A DNA stretch of 30,417 bases, taken from assembly GCA_964468655.1 (NCBI GenBank), contig CAYXUG010000022.1:1-30417 (forward strand). The letters run 5' to 3'. Below the pieces are notes generated by a model that saw nothing but the letters and a program-made list of their open reading frames with translations, was not told where the DNA came from and made no database searches. A program made the position numbers and the translations under genes. Numbering within the stretch: position 1 is the first letter of the stretch; every line of letters begins with the position of its first letter. The DNA is from CAYXUG01 sp964468655. Its GTDB lineage: Bacteria > Fidelibacterota > Marinisomatia > Marinisomatales > CAYXUG01. Shown here in pieces: positions 7,450 through 15,137 of this stretch.

Positions 7450-8361
7450 ATGACCAAAAAAATAGACAGATCAAAATTAAAAACGGAACAGCAGAATATA
7501 CATTCCATGACGCTGGACAGAGAGTCAGTTTCAGGTATATTGAAAATCATCAACAATGAAGATAAAACAGTTGCGGAAGCGGTTGAAAATGCCATTCCTG
7601 AAATTGAGAAAGTAGTCAACATGGCTGTAGAAACAATAAAAAGCGGACATCGAATCTTTTATATTGGCGCAGGCACCAGCGGGCGGTTAGGTGTTTTGGA
7701 TGCAGCAGAATGTTACCCAACCTTTTCAATTCCAAAATATTTATTCACTGGCATCATTGCAGGCGGAGACGACGCTCTAAAAACGTCAATCGAAGGAGCT
7801 GAGGATAATGCTGAGAATGCCATAAAGGATTTAACTGAAGCAGGTTTTGAAAAGGGAGACCTGTTAATTGGAATCACCAGCAGCAGTACGACTCCTTATG
7901 TTCTGTCTGGTCAGGAATATGCAAAAAAACTTGAATGTAAAACGGTATTTCTCATCTGTAATCCTACTCAATTGATTGAGGTTGAGACTGATGTTATCAT
8001 TTCCATTAATGTCGGGAATGAAGTTATTACCGGCTCGACCAGAATGAAGTCCGGATCGGCAACCAAAATGGTTCTCAACATGATATCCACGGCCACAATG
8101 GTTAGATTGGGAAAAGTTTATGGGAATCTGATGGTTGACCTGAAAGCTGTCAGTGAAAAACTGGTGGATCGTGGAGTGAGAATTGTATCAATGGTAACTT
8201 CGTTAAATTATAAAGAATCAAAATTGTTAATTGAGAAAGCAAATCTGGAAGTGAAACCGGCAATTGTCATGCATCTTAGAAAATGCAATTATAACTGTGC
8301 CGTCAAACTGCTGGAAAAATATGACAATTTCCTGCGCCCAATTATTGAGTTGGATGATTGA
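7450..8361 (+). CDS. murQ: N-acetylmuramic acid 6-phosphate etherase
   Basis: MurQ (303 residues, the usual length) cleaves the lactyl ether of MurNAc-6-phosphate to give GlcNAc-6-phosphate and D-lactate, a cytoplasmic step of murein recycling. The SIS sugar-phosphate fold shows GAGTSGRLGVLDAAECYPTF at 73-92, and GAED at 116-119; Glu87 and Glu118 have the spacing of the two catalytic glutamates of E. coli MurQ. The segment GSTRMKSGSATKMVLN near 197-212 is also family-typical. It is the first gene of a plus-strand run and is immediately followed by anmK, the enzyme that makes its substrate, with an 8-base overlap. The N-terminal ATG has only a weak ribosome-binding site. Confidence 0.95.
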   Translation: MTKKIDRSKLKTEQQNIHSMTLDRESVSGILKIINNEDKTVAEAVENAIPEIEKVVNMAVETIKSGHRIFYIGAGTSGRLGVLDAAECYPTFSIPKYLFTGIIAGGDDALKTSIEGAEDNAENAIKDLTEAGFEKGDLLIGITSSSTTPYVLSGQEYAKKLECKTVFLICNPTQLIEVETDVIISINVGNEVITGSTRMKSGSATKMVLNMISTATMVRLGKVYGNLMVDLKAVSEKLVDRGVRIVSMVTSLNYKESKLLIEKANLEVKPAIVMHLRKCNYNCAVKLLEKYDNFLRPIIELDD

Positions 8362-9487
8362 CGTAAAAATACTCTTCGGGAAAAATCCACTGAGAACGGT
8401 AGGGCTCATGTCAGGTACTTCAATGGATGGACTCGATATTTGTCTTGCTGAAAATAAGTTTGAAAATGAAGGTTTGAGTTACCGTATTTTGGGGATGAAA
8501 ACGGTTCCTTTCCCTGAAGAATTGAAAAATAAAATTCGCACTGCACTCACCGGAACTGTCAAACAAATTGGACCGTTTCACTACGAATTGGGGGAATATT
8601 TTGCAGATGAAACTGCCCGTTTCATTCAAGAATCAGGGGTAACCCAAATTGATGCTGTTGGGATGCACGGGCAGACCATATTTCACCAAAATAAGAAAGC
8701 AACGCTGCAAATTGGTGAGCCGTCATTTCTGGTGAAAGAATTGTGTATTCCTGTTGTTTCTGATTTTAGAGCACGGGATATATCTGAAGGGGGCACAGGC
8801 GCACCTTTGATTCCTATTGTTGATAAGTGGTTATTTCAAAATGAGAGTGAAGGAATAATATGCTTGAACCTGGGCGGGATTGCAAATATCACCTGTTTAC
8901 CGCCAAAATCCTACGGGGAAGAAATCATGGGATTTGATACTGGACCGGGAATGGCTCTTTTGGATGAGGTTTTTCGACAAAATGGGGACGATCCGTTTGA
9001 TGAAAATGGAGAAATGGCATTACGGGGTACACCTGATTTAACGTTAGTAGATTCATGGATCAAAGATGAATTTATTACATCCAGTCCGCCAAAATCCACG
9101 GGAAGAGATTGCTATGGAAAATCGTGGATAAAAAACCATGCCGGAGAGTTAGAGAAAATACCGCTTGAGGATCAATTGGCATCATTATCCTTTTTTACTG
9201 CCAAATCTATTTATGTAAATTGCGCCAGCATTTTAGGAACACACAATGTGAAATCAATAATTGCTAGCGGAGGAGGAATACACCATAGCGCTGTATTGAA
9301 ATATTTGAATCGGCAATTCAATCCTGTTCCGGTGAAATCAATTGCTGAATATGGAATTGACCCCGATTTAAAAGAGGCGTTTGGATTCTCACTCCTTGCA
9401 GCAGCATATTTCAATGGAATTCCGGCTAATATTTCCTCAGTAACAGGCGCAGATAAGGAAGTCATTTTAGGAAAATTAACAATTTAA
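8354..9487 (+). CDS. anmK: Anhydro-N-acetylmuramic acid kinase
   Basis: AnmK opens and phosphorylates 1,6-anhydro-MurNAc with ATP to give MurNAc-6-phosphate, feeding MurQ. Starting at the ATG at 8354 gives 377 residues, close to the family's about 370, and the diagnostic GLMSGTSMDGLD falls at 17-28. GMHGQTIFH, LNLGGIANIT and GFDTGPGMALLDE follow in order and belong to the ATPase core shared with sugar kinases of the actin fold. The ATG overlaps the end of murQ (ATGATTGA), so the two are probably translationally coupled. A longer frame from 8264 exists, but it would lie deep inside murQ and adds 30 residues without family character. No nagZ or ampG homologue is visible in the window. Confidence 0.95.
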   Translation: MIDVKILFGKNPLRTVGLMSGTSMDGLDICLAENKFENEGLSYRILGMKTVPFPEELKNKIRTALTGTVKQIGPFHYELGEYFADETARFIQESGVTQIDAVGMHGQTIFHQNKKATLQIGEPSFLVKELCIPVVSDFRARDISEGGTGAPLIPIVDKWLFQNESEGIICLNLGGIANITCLPPKSYGEEIMGFDTGPGMALLDEVFRQNGDDPFDENGEMALRGTPDLTLVDSWIKDEFITSSPPKSTGRDCYGKSWIKNHAGELEKIPLEDQLASLSFFTAKSIYVNCASILGTHNVKSIIASGGGIHHSAVLKYLNRQFNPVPVKSIAEYGIDPDLKEAFGFSLLAAAYFNGIPANISSVTGADKEVILGKLTI

Positions 9488-9497
9488 AAAGGATGTG

Positions 9498-10868
9498 ATG
9501 AAAGTTAATCCATACGTATTTAGAGCTTACGATATTCGAGGAGAGGTGGAAAAAGATTTTCCGCCGGAATTTGTCATAGCATTGGGCAGAGGATACGGCA
9601 CATTTGTAAAACGCCAGGGTGGAAAAGAAATTGCCCTTAGCGGAGATGTTCGGTTGACTACGCCCCGGTTAAAAGAAAACTTTAAGTCAGGATTGTTGGC
9701 TACCGGTGTTGATGTCATTGACATTGGCATTTTACCCACTCCTGCAAATTACTTCAGCATGTTCTCCCTTAATGTTTCAGGAAGCGTTCAGATTACCGGA
9801 AGTCACAACCCGCCCGAATTCAATGGTTTTAAAATGTCCTTTCAAAAGGGGGCGGTTTATGGCGATATGATCCAGGAAATTAGATCAATAATCGAAAAGG
9901 ATGATTTTGAAATAGGGAATGGGTCAGAAACGAAATATGATTTATTGGATGATTACATGAATTTGCTCCAGTCAAAAGTAAAACTCGAGAAGAATCTTAA
10001 AGTAGCTCTCGATTGCGGAAATGCAGCGGGAGCACTTGCCGCGCCTCAATTATTTAAAAACCTCGGAGTTGAATTAGCAGAATTATACTGCGAAGTTGAT
10101 GGAAAATTTCCAAACCATCATCCTGATCCTACAGTCCCGGAAAACCTTGAGGATATTATCAAAATAATTAAAAATGATAACTATGATGTTGGAATCGCAT
10201 TCGATGGTGATGCAGACAGAATCGGTGTTATTGATGACCGTGGTGAAATAATTTGGGCGGATATGCTCATGGCATTATTCCTTCCTGAAATAATTGATGG
10301 CAATGATGATATTTTGTTTGACGTGAAATGTTCTCAAGCGCTGGAAGATGAGATCATCCGGCTCGGTGGAAATCCGGTCATCTGGAAAACCGGTCATTCA
10401 CTCATCAAGCAGAGGATGAAGGAATTGTCCTGCAAATTTGGCGGTGAAATGAGCGGACATCTTTTTTTTGCAGATGACTACTTTGGATATGACGATGCCA
10501 TTTATGTTGCAATCCGTTTGCTGCAAATGCTGTCAAGAACAAACTCAAAACTCTCGGAATTAGCTCAAAGTCTTCCAGTTTATTACGCTACTCCGGAGTT
10601 GAGATTGGATTGTGCCAATGATGAGGAGAAATTTGAAATTTCCAAGAGGGCTGTGAAATACTTCAGCAAAGAATTTCAGTGTCTAGATATTGATGGTGTA
10701 CGGATAAAATTTGATGATGGGTGGGGACTCATCAGGGCATCAAATACTCAGCCCGTAATCGTATGCAGGTTTGAAGCGCAATCTGAAGACAGGAAAAATG
10801 AAATAATGGAATTTGTATTTTCAAAATTGAGAGACATGGGTGAAATATCCATACCTGAAAATGTCTGA
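9498..10868 (+). CDS. Phosphomannomutase/phosphoglucomutase
   Basis: A 456-residue alpha-D-phosphohexomutase that interconverts mannose or glucose 6-phosphate and 1-phosphate, providing precursors for GDP-mannose or UDP-glucose and hence for lipopolysaccharide and exopolysaccharide. Family landmarks are complete: the opening FRAYDIRG, the phosphoserine loop TGSHNPP with Ser102, the magnesium loop FDGDADRIG with Asp236, Asp238 and Asp240, the sugar-binding GEMSGH, and the phosphate-binding RASNTQP near the C terminus. The pattern is closest to AlgC/ManB-type enzymes. An in-frame GTG lies directly before the ATG; AAAAAGGA upstream is better spaced for the ATG at 9498. It sits 10 bases after anmK and its stop overlaps the next gene. 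Confidence 0.92.
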   Translation: MKVNPYVFRAYDIRGEVEKDFPPEFVIALGRGYGTFVKRQGGKEIALSGDVRLTTPRLKENFKSGLLATGVDVIDIGILPTPANYFSMFSLNVSGSVQITGSHNPPEFNGFKMSFQKGAVYGDMIQEIRSIIEKDDFEIGNGSETKYDLLDDYMNLLQSKVKLEKNLKVALDCGNAAGALAAPQLFKNLGVELAELYCEVDGKFPNHHPDPTVPENLEDIIKIIKNDNYDVGIAFDGDADRIGVIDDRGEIIWADMLMALFLPEIIDGNDDILFDVKCSQALEDEIIRLGGNPVIWKTGHSLIKQRMKELSCKFGGEMSGHLFFADDYFGYDDAIYVAIRLLQMLSRTNSKLSELAQSLPVYYATPELRLDCANDEEKFEISKRAVKYFSKEFQCLDIDGVRIKFDDGWGLIRASNTQPVIVCRFEAQSEDRKNEIMEFVFSKLRDMGEISIPENV

Positions 10869-11835
10869 TGAAATTCTGAAAAAGATTGACCATTACAGAA
10901 GTCTGATAGATGAAAAACTTCTGTCTGCAGATCAGAAAAGGAAACCGGCATACCTTTACGATCCAATTAATTATATAATTCAGAGCAAAGGAAAAAGAAT
11001 CCGTCCAATCCTTGTGATGCTGGTTTCGGAATTGTTTGGGGGAAAAATTGATGATGATGTTCCTGCCGCGCTAGCCGTTGAATTCCTCCACAATTTTTCG
11101 CTGGTTCATGATGATATTATGGATAATGATGATTTAAGGCGGGGGAATCTTACTGTTCATAAAAAGTGGGATGAATCTGCAGCAATTTTGACGGGTGATG
11201 CCATTTTTGTTCTGGCCTATGACCAAATAGCACAGATAAAACACAGGCAGGAGGATTGTTTTAAAGCATTCAACGAAGCGGCGATGAAATTGTGCGAAGG
11301 CCAGGCACTTGATAAAGATTTTGAATCAAACGAAGAAATTTCTGTCAAGGATTATCTTAAAATGGTTGAACTCAAGACAGGAACTCTGCTATCTTTATGT
11401 TGTCAATTAGCAGCAATCATCTGTGACGCAACCGATAAAGAAATCACTTCGCTGAAGAAGTTTGGGAATTTAATCGGGCAGCTTTTTCAAATTCAGGATG
11501 ATAGTTTGGAAATCACATCAACTTCAGATGTAATGGGTAAGAGTTTGGGAAGTGACATTCTTGAGAAGAAAAAAACGTTTCTAACCTGCAAAGCTCTTGA
11601 TAATGATGCAGCATTATGGAGGAATCTTATGAATACCATTGATCACTTGGATGTTGAGAATGAAATTATTCCAAAGTTGAAATTATTTTTTGAAGAAAAC
11701 GGCATTTTGGATGATGCCAAAATGGAAATAAGAAATTTGAAAGTTTCAGCATACAAGGAACTCGATTCATTTGAAAAACATAAAACTGAAGATATCAAAT
11801 CCTTCGTGGAGCTAATTGCGGACAGAAACAGATAA
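10861..11835 (+). CDS. Polyprenyl (geranylgeranyl/farnesyl-type) diphosphate synthase
   Basis: A trans-isoprenyl diphosphate synthase of 324 residues that condenses isopentenyl diphosphate onto an allylic primer. KGKRIRP at 43-49 binds the substrate diphosphate. The first Asp-rich motif is LVHDDIMDND with Asp84, Asp85 and Asp88. The second is QDDSLE (212-217), where the last acidic residue is Glu217 in place of the usual Asp. Phe79, five residues before the first motif, is a bulky residue that in related enzymes limits chain length, hinting at a C15-C20 product rather than a long quinone tail; this is inference. The ATG at 10861 overlaps the mutase stop by 8 bases (ATGTCTGA); the in-frame GTG at 10840 is less likely. 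Octaprenyl-type function remains possible. Confidence 0.88.
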   Translation: MSDEILKKIDHYRSLIDEKLLSADQKRKPAYLYDPINYIIQSKGKRIRPILVMLVSELFGGKIDDDVPAALAVEFLHNFSLVHDDIMDNDDLRRGNLTVHKKWDESAAILTGDAIFVLAYDQIAQIKHRQEDCFKAFNEAAMKLCEGQALDKDFESNEEISVKDYLKMVELKTGTLLSLCCQLAAIICDATDKEITSLKKFGNLIGQLFQIQDDSLEITSTSDVMGKSLGSDILEKKKTFLTCKALDNDAALWRNLMNTIDHLDVENEIIPKLKLFFEENGILDDAKMEIRNLKVSAYKELDSFEKHKTEDIKSFVELIADRNR

Positions 11836-11848
11836 TTGAGTATAAAAG

Positions 11849-12922
11849 ATGAGTTTAGATCCAAAATCCATTGATAGATCAATGACCGCTCGGTCAGTAA
11901 TTGATCAATCGAACATGTTCGACTACATTTACAGATTTCCGGAACAGTTGAACGAAGCAAAAGAAATTGGTGAAAATATTTCTGCTGAAAAGGATTATGA
12001 AAAAGTTGATTCCATTGTATTCTGCGGGATGGGGGGGTCAGGAATTGGGGGGGATGTTGTTTCAACATTTCTTAATCATTTGAGCGATGTCAATTCAACC
12101 GTTATCCGCGGTTATCATTTACCCGCATGGGTAAATGAAAATACACTTGTCATTCTGCTCAGTTATTCCGGAAATACGGAAGAAACTTTGTCATGCTTTC
12201 AACACGCCTTAGAAAAAAAAGCGAAGGTGATGGGATTTTCCAGCGGTGGAATTCTTCCAAAAAAGCTTGAAGATAATGGGAGTGATCATTTTCTCATTCC
12301 CTCGGGCTACCCCCCAAGAACTGCACTCGGTTTTCTTTCTATACCTGTTTTGTTTTTCCTTCGAAAAATAGGACTGATAGAACATGAATTTTCTAATGAA
12401 ATATCCCAAACAATAGATTCACTGGAAAGATGGAGAGAAATATTTGGTTCAGAACAGGATGAGAACCGCCCATTTGAAATTGCCAATAAAATATACAATA
12501 CCATTCCCATCATTTACGGTGTTTCTGGAACCACCGAAACAGCGGCCGTCCGATGGAGATGTCAGTTGGAAGAAAACGGGAAAATAACAGCATTTCATCA
12601 TTCATTGCCCGAATTGAATCATAACGAAATTGTGGGGTATGAAAATAATAAGGAATTGTTAAATCAGTTAAGCGTTGTTTGGCTGCATGATATTGACGAC
12701 CATGACCAGATAAAGAAAAGACAGAAGACGACCAGTAAAATCATCAGCGAATACACCGTGAATCAAATGATAATTGAAAGTGAAGGAGACTCATTTTTTG
12801 AAAGGTTTTTCTACTTAATTCATTTTGGGGACTGGGTAAGTTATTGGACGGCAATATGTCATAAAATCGATCCTACCCCAGTGAAAAAGATTGATAAAAT
12901 TAAAGCAGGTTTAGTCGCATAA
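11849..12922 (+). CDS. Bifunctional phosphoglucose/phosphomannose isomerase
   Basis: This 357-residue SIS-domain protein matches the archaeal/bacterial bifunctional PGI/PMI family, which equilibrates fructose 6-phosphate with both glucose 6-phosphate and mannose 6-phosphate in the cytoplasm. The first SIS domain has CGMGGSGIGGDVV at 59-71 and LLSYSGNTEETL at 103-114. The second carries RWRCQLEENGK and the family's LNHNEIVGYE, whose Glu and His contribute to isomerisation. It is 13 bases after the polyprenyl synthase gene, and its product feeds the mutase two genes upstream, which supports a mannose-precursor role. After it the base composition drops sharply and the tight packing of the run ends. 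Confidence 0.9.
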   Translation: MSLDPKSIDRSMTARSVIDQSNMFDYIYRFPEQLNEAKEIGENISAEKDYEKVDSIVFCGMGGSGIGGDVVSTFLNHLSDVNSTVIRGYHLPAWVNENTLVILLSYSGNTEETLSCFQHALEKKAKVMGFSSGGILPKKLEDNGSDHFLIPSGYPPRTALGFLSIPVLFFLRKIGLIEHEFSNEISQTIDSLERWREIFGSEQDENRPFEIANKIYNTIPIIYGVSGTTETAAVRWRCQLEENGKITAFHHSLPELNHNEIVGYENNKELLNQLSVVWLHDIDDHDQIKKRQKTTSKIISEYTVNQMIIESEGDSFFERFFYLIHFGDWVSYWTAICHKIDPTPVKKIDKIKAGLVA

Positions 12923-13045
12923 TAACGGATGGAGCAGTCATTTCGTCTACGTTCATTTTCGTCTGTTATATTTCATATTTTCATAATTAAGTGTCTCGTT
13001 TTTATCTTAAAAGACTTAAAGTTATATTTTCATCAACTTAACACC

Positions 13046-14050
13046 ATGAGATATTTAATATTAATTTTGTATTTATTGGGTTTGTCATTTTCTAATATTT
13101 TCGCACAAGAAACTTCTGAAAGTATAACAAGAGAAAAAGAATTAAAATTATTTATCGATACTAGTCTAAATAATGAAACAGAATATTTTCAAATATATTA
13201 TAACAGAAATTATTCATTAGAAGCTGAATTAGTATCTAATTCTGCAGACAGTATTCTTTTAAGAATTCTTGATTTTTACAGGTTTTCAAAAAAAAAGAAG
13301 AAATCTTTTTTCAAAAGTTTCAGAATAAAAAAGAGAATATTAAAATATATTCCATGGGGTTATCACAAACCATCCCTATTGATTGGTTATCCATTTAAAG
13401 AAATACCAGGAGAATCACGGTCTGGGGGATGGTACAATCATAAAAATAAAAGAATAGTAATCACAACTAATAATTCAAAATATAAGTCAATTATTATGAC
13501 ACTAACACATGAAATTAACCATGCTGTATACAACTATAATCCTTCATGGAGAAAAAAGCCGGTATTTGGATATGAATTAGGCGTAGGAATAGTAATTGAA
13601 GATTATAAAAATGAAATAGATTTCCGTTCACGATCAATAAATGAAGGAACCTCCGATTTACTTGAAAACCTTTTAGATGAAGACAATAGGTTTAATCTCT
13701 CAATTTTGAATAATCTTTTACCTGATATAAGTAAACTTCAATTAACCATGAATGATTCTGTTGCAAAAACTATTATGGATTTATCAGAAATACATAAGGG
13801 AGAAAATTGGACACATGAAACGTATCTCTATTCAAAATCATTCGTTTTATTTCTTATTGACCAGTTTGGAATTGATAAATATAGAGATTTTTTAAAAGTT
13901 CGAACTGTTGATAAAATGTTTGTAACTGAAGCATTTAATAAAACCTATTCGATTGATTATTTTAAATTCGAGAATGACTGGTTACAATGGGCTTATGGGA
14001 TAAATCAGGTACAAATCGATCTATTAGTAAATGAAGAGAGACCTAAATAA
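13046..14050 (+). CDS. Secreted HExxH zinc metallopeptidase (gluzincin / peptidase MA-like)
   Basis: I do not recognise a named gene. Starting at the ATG at 13046 gives 334 residues with a clear Sec signal peptide (residues 1-20, cleavage probably after NIFA). The core contains THEINHA with His155, Glu156 and His159, and 44 residues after the first His comes INEGTSD with Glu200, the arrangement of gluzincins whose third zinc ligand is a distal glutamate. A lysine-rich patch (about 82-99) precedes the catalytic region. A longer frame from 12929 would place 39 hydrophobic and basic residues before the signal peptide and is unlikely. The DNA is strikingly AT-rich beside its neighbours, suggesting acquisition. 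The frame stays open after its stop codon; see the next entry. Role probably periplasmic or extracellular proteolysis; substrate unknown. Confidence 0.72.
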   Translation: MRYLILILYLLGLSFSNIFAQETSESITREKELKLFIDTSLNNETEYFQIYYNRNYSLEAELVSNSADSILLRILDFYRFSKKKKKSFFKSFRIKKRILKYIPWGYHKPSLLIGYPFKEIPGESRSGGWYNHKNKRIVITTNNSKYKSIIMTLTHEINHAVYNYNPSWRKKPVFGYELGVGIVIEDYKNEIDFRSRSINEGTSDLLENLLDEDNRFNLSILNNLLPDISKLQLTMNDSVAKTIMDLSEIHKGENWTHETYLYSKSFVLFLIDQFGIDKYRDFLKVRTVDKMFVTEAFNKTYSIDYFKFENDWLQWAYGINQVQIDLLVNEERPK

Positions 14051-14461
14051 ATAAAAGGTACTGTCATTATCGGGTTAAGTTATTATTCTGGGAATCATTC
14101 TAAATATAGCGGTAATTTGGGAGGATATAAAAAATTAAATGAAGTGATGGATTTCGGCATTATTCTACATCGAATACCAAGTGGAGAAACTTACCTTTTT
14201 GATCTTTCATTAAATTTACGAGTTATTAAAATAAAGAAGTCATTTCTTTCATTTGGTTTTGGAATAAATATAATTGATCATGTTAAATCAATTTTTAAAC
14301 CTGACAAAGAGTCATATAGTGAGGAATTATCTTCAATAGGATATAGAATAGATATTGAGGAGTTAATTTCACTTCGTTTTCAAAAAGTTAATAATGTAAT
14401 CACGGGTATATCCGTAAGTCTGCTATTGTCTAATATTGATATGAAGGCATTAATTCAATGA
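14051..14461 (+). pseudogene. In-frame open continuation after the metallopeptidase stop, beta-barrel-like fragment
   Basis: After the TAA at 14048-14050 the same frame is open for 136 more codons and ends at TGA 14459-14461. The peptide reads as alternating hydrophobic and polar strands (TVIIGLSYYSGN, FDLSLNLRVIKI, FLSFGFGINII), as in an outer-membrane beta-barrel or a beta-sandwich. No good start is present: TTG at 14117 and ATG at 14147 both lack convincing ribosome-binding sites, and open sequence precedes both. It could be the C-terminal domain of the peptidase cut off by a nonsense mutation, the tail of another gene joined by a deletion, or a separate small gene. The AT-rich composition matches the peptidase. 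I cannot assign a family. Confidence 0.45.
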
Positions 14462-14480
14462 TAATCTCCATAATTAGACG

Positions 14481-14509
14481 TTGCAAACAGAATGAAGATA
14501 TCCTATATT
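14481..14509 (+). promoter_or_regulatory. Sigma70-like promoter for the DUF151 nuclease gene
   Basis: TTGCAA (14481-14486) and TATATT (14504-14509) are separated by exactly 17 bases, and the nuclease ATG lies about 27 bases after the -10 element. This is the best promoter match in the window and suggests the gene is transcribed independently of the run upstream. Confidence 0.5.
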
Positions 14510-14535
14510 TTAATAGATAACAGATAGTCTGAAAG

Positions 14536-15105
14536 ATGATACCAGTCGAAGTCATAAAAATATTTTTCTACGCGCCTAGCAAAGGGTATGCCGTCATTCT
14601 GCAGGAAATTGGCGGTGAAAAGAGAAAACTGCCTGTCATTGTGGGTTCTTATGAAGCGCAGGCAATTGCTTTGGCATTAGAGGGGGTAGATCCACCGAGA
14701 CCTCTGACTCATGATTTAACCACTTCAATGGTTAAATCGTTGAATATTAATTTTCAAAAAGTGGTTATTTCTAATCTCGAGGAAGGTACATTTTATGCAG
14801 ATATCTATGTAAGACCGGACGAAAATGGTGAGTTGAAAATTGATTCACGACCCAGTGATGCAGTAGCTCTCGCTTTGAGATTATCGTCACCTATTTTTGT
14901 TGAAGAAAGAGTGATGGATGAAGCAGGAGTACTGGAAGATTCAGAATCTGATTTTGTTTTTGAAGATTCCCAAGACAATGCCTATGATGTAAAAAAAGGT
15001 TTGGAGAATCAATTGCAGAAAGCAATTGAAGAGGAAGAATACGAAATGGCGGCAACCCTTCGCGATAAGATTATAAAATTAAAGGATAAAGAGAGCAGTA
15101 ATTAA
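14536..15105 (+). CDS. Bifunctional nuclease family protein (DUF151) with C-terminal UVR motif
   Basis: A 189-residue cytoplasmic protein. Residues 1 to about 130 form a DUF151/BFN domain, recognisable from LPVIVGSYEAQAIALAL, RPLTHDL, and DSRPSDAVALALR. Plant and bacterial members are reported to have DNase and RNase activity, and mycobacterial and thermophile structures exist, but the biological role is poorly defined. Residues about 155-182 (ENQLQKAIEEEEYEMAATLR) form a UVR-type two-helix motif, the protein-interaction module of UvrB/UvrC, a combination found in many bacterial DUF151 proteins. The gene has its own promoter-like sequence, and its 3' end runs into an inverted repeat and a terminator placed inside the convergent rnc gene. 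Confidence 0.88.
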   Translation: MIPVEVIKIFFYAPSKGYAVILQEIGGEKRKLPVIVGSYEAQAIALALEGVDPPRPLTHDLTTSMVKSLNINFQKVVISNLEEGTFYADIYVRPDENGELKIDSRPSDAVALALRLSSPIFVEERVMDEAGVLEDSESDFVFEDSQDNAYDVKKGLENQLQKAIEEEEYEMAATLRDKIIKLKDKESSN

Positions 15106-15137
15106 TATCAGATTTGATAATTAAATCAGATCTGATA
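15106..15137. repeat. Inverted repeat spanning the ends of the DUF151 gene and rnc
   Basis: The arms at 15106-15118 and 15125-15137 read TATCAGATTTGAT and ATCAGATCTGATA; they are reverse complements except for one mismatch, and a 6-base AATTAA lies between them. The hairpin sits exactly at the convergent gene junction and overlaps the rnc stop codon. It may act as an mRNA 3'-end stabiliser for both transcripts or help termination; there is no adjoining long T-run on the minus strand. Confidence 0.5.

Noticed and set aside
8264..8353. Longer anmK frame beginning inside murQ
   Set aside because: It adds 30 residues with no family similarity and would overlap murQ by 98 bases; the ATG at 8354 gives the normal length with ATG-stop overlap.
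10840..10860. GTG start seven codons upstream for the polyprenyl synthase
   Set aside because: It lies deeper in the mutase gene; the ATG at 10861 overlaps the mutase stop in the manner of the other genes in the run.
11643..12068. 141-codon minus-strand frame
   Set aside because: It lies antisense to the polyprenyl synthase and isomerase genes, which have full family signatures; its peptide is low-complexity and shows no domain.
12929..13045. Upstream extension of the secreted peptidase
   Set aside because: A clean Sec signal peptide starts at the ATG at 13046; the extension would bury it behind 39 residues.
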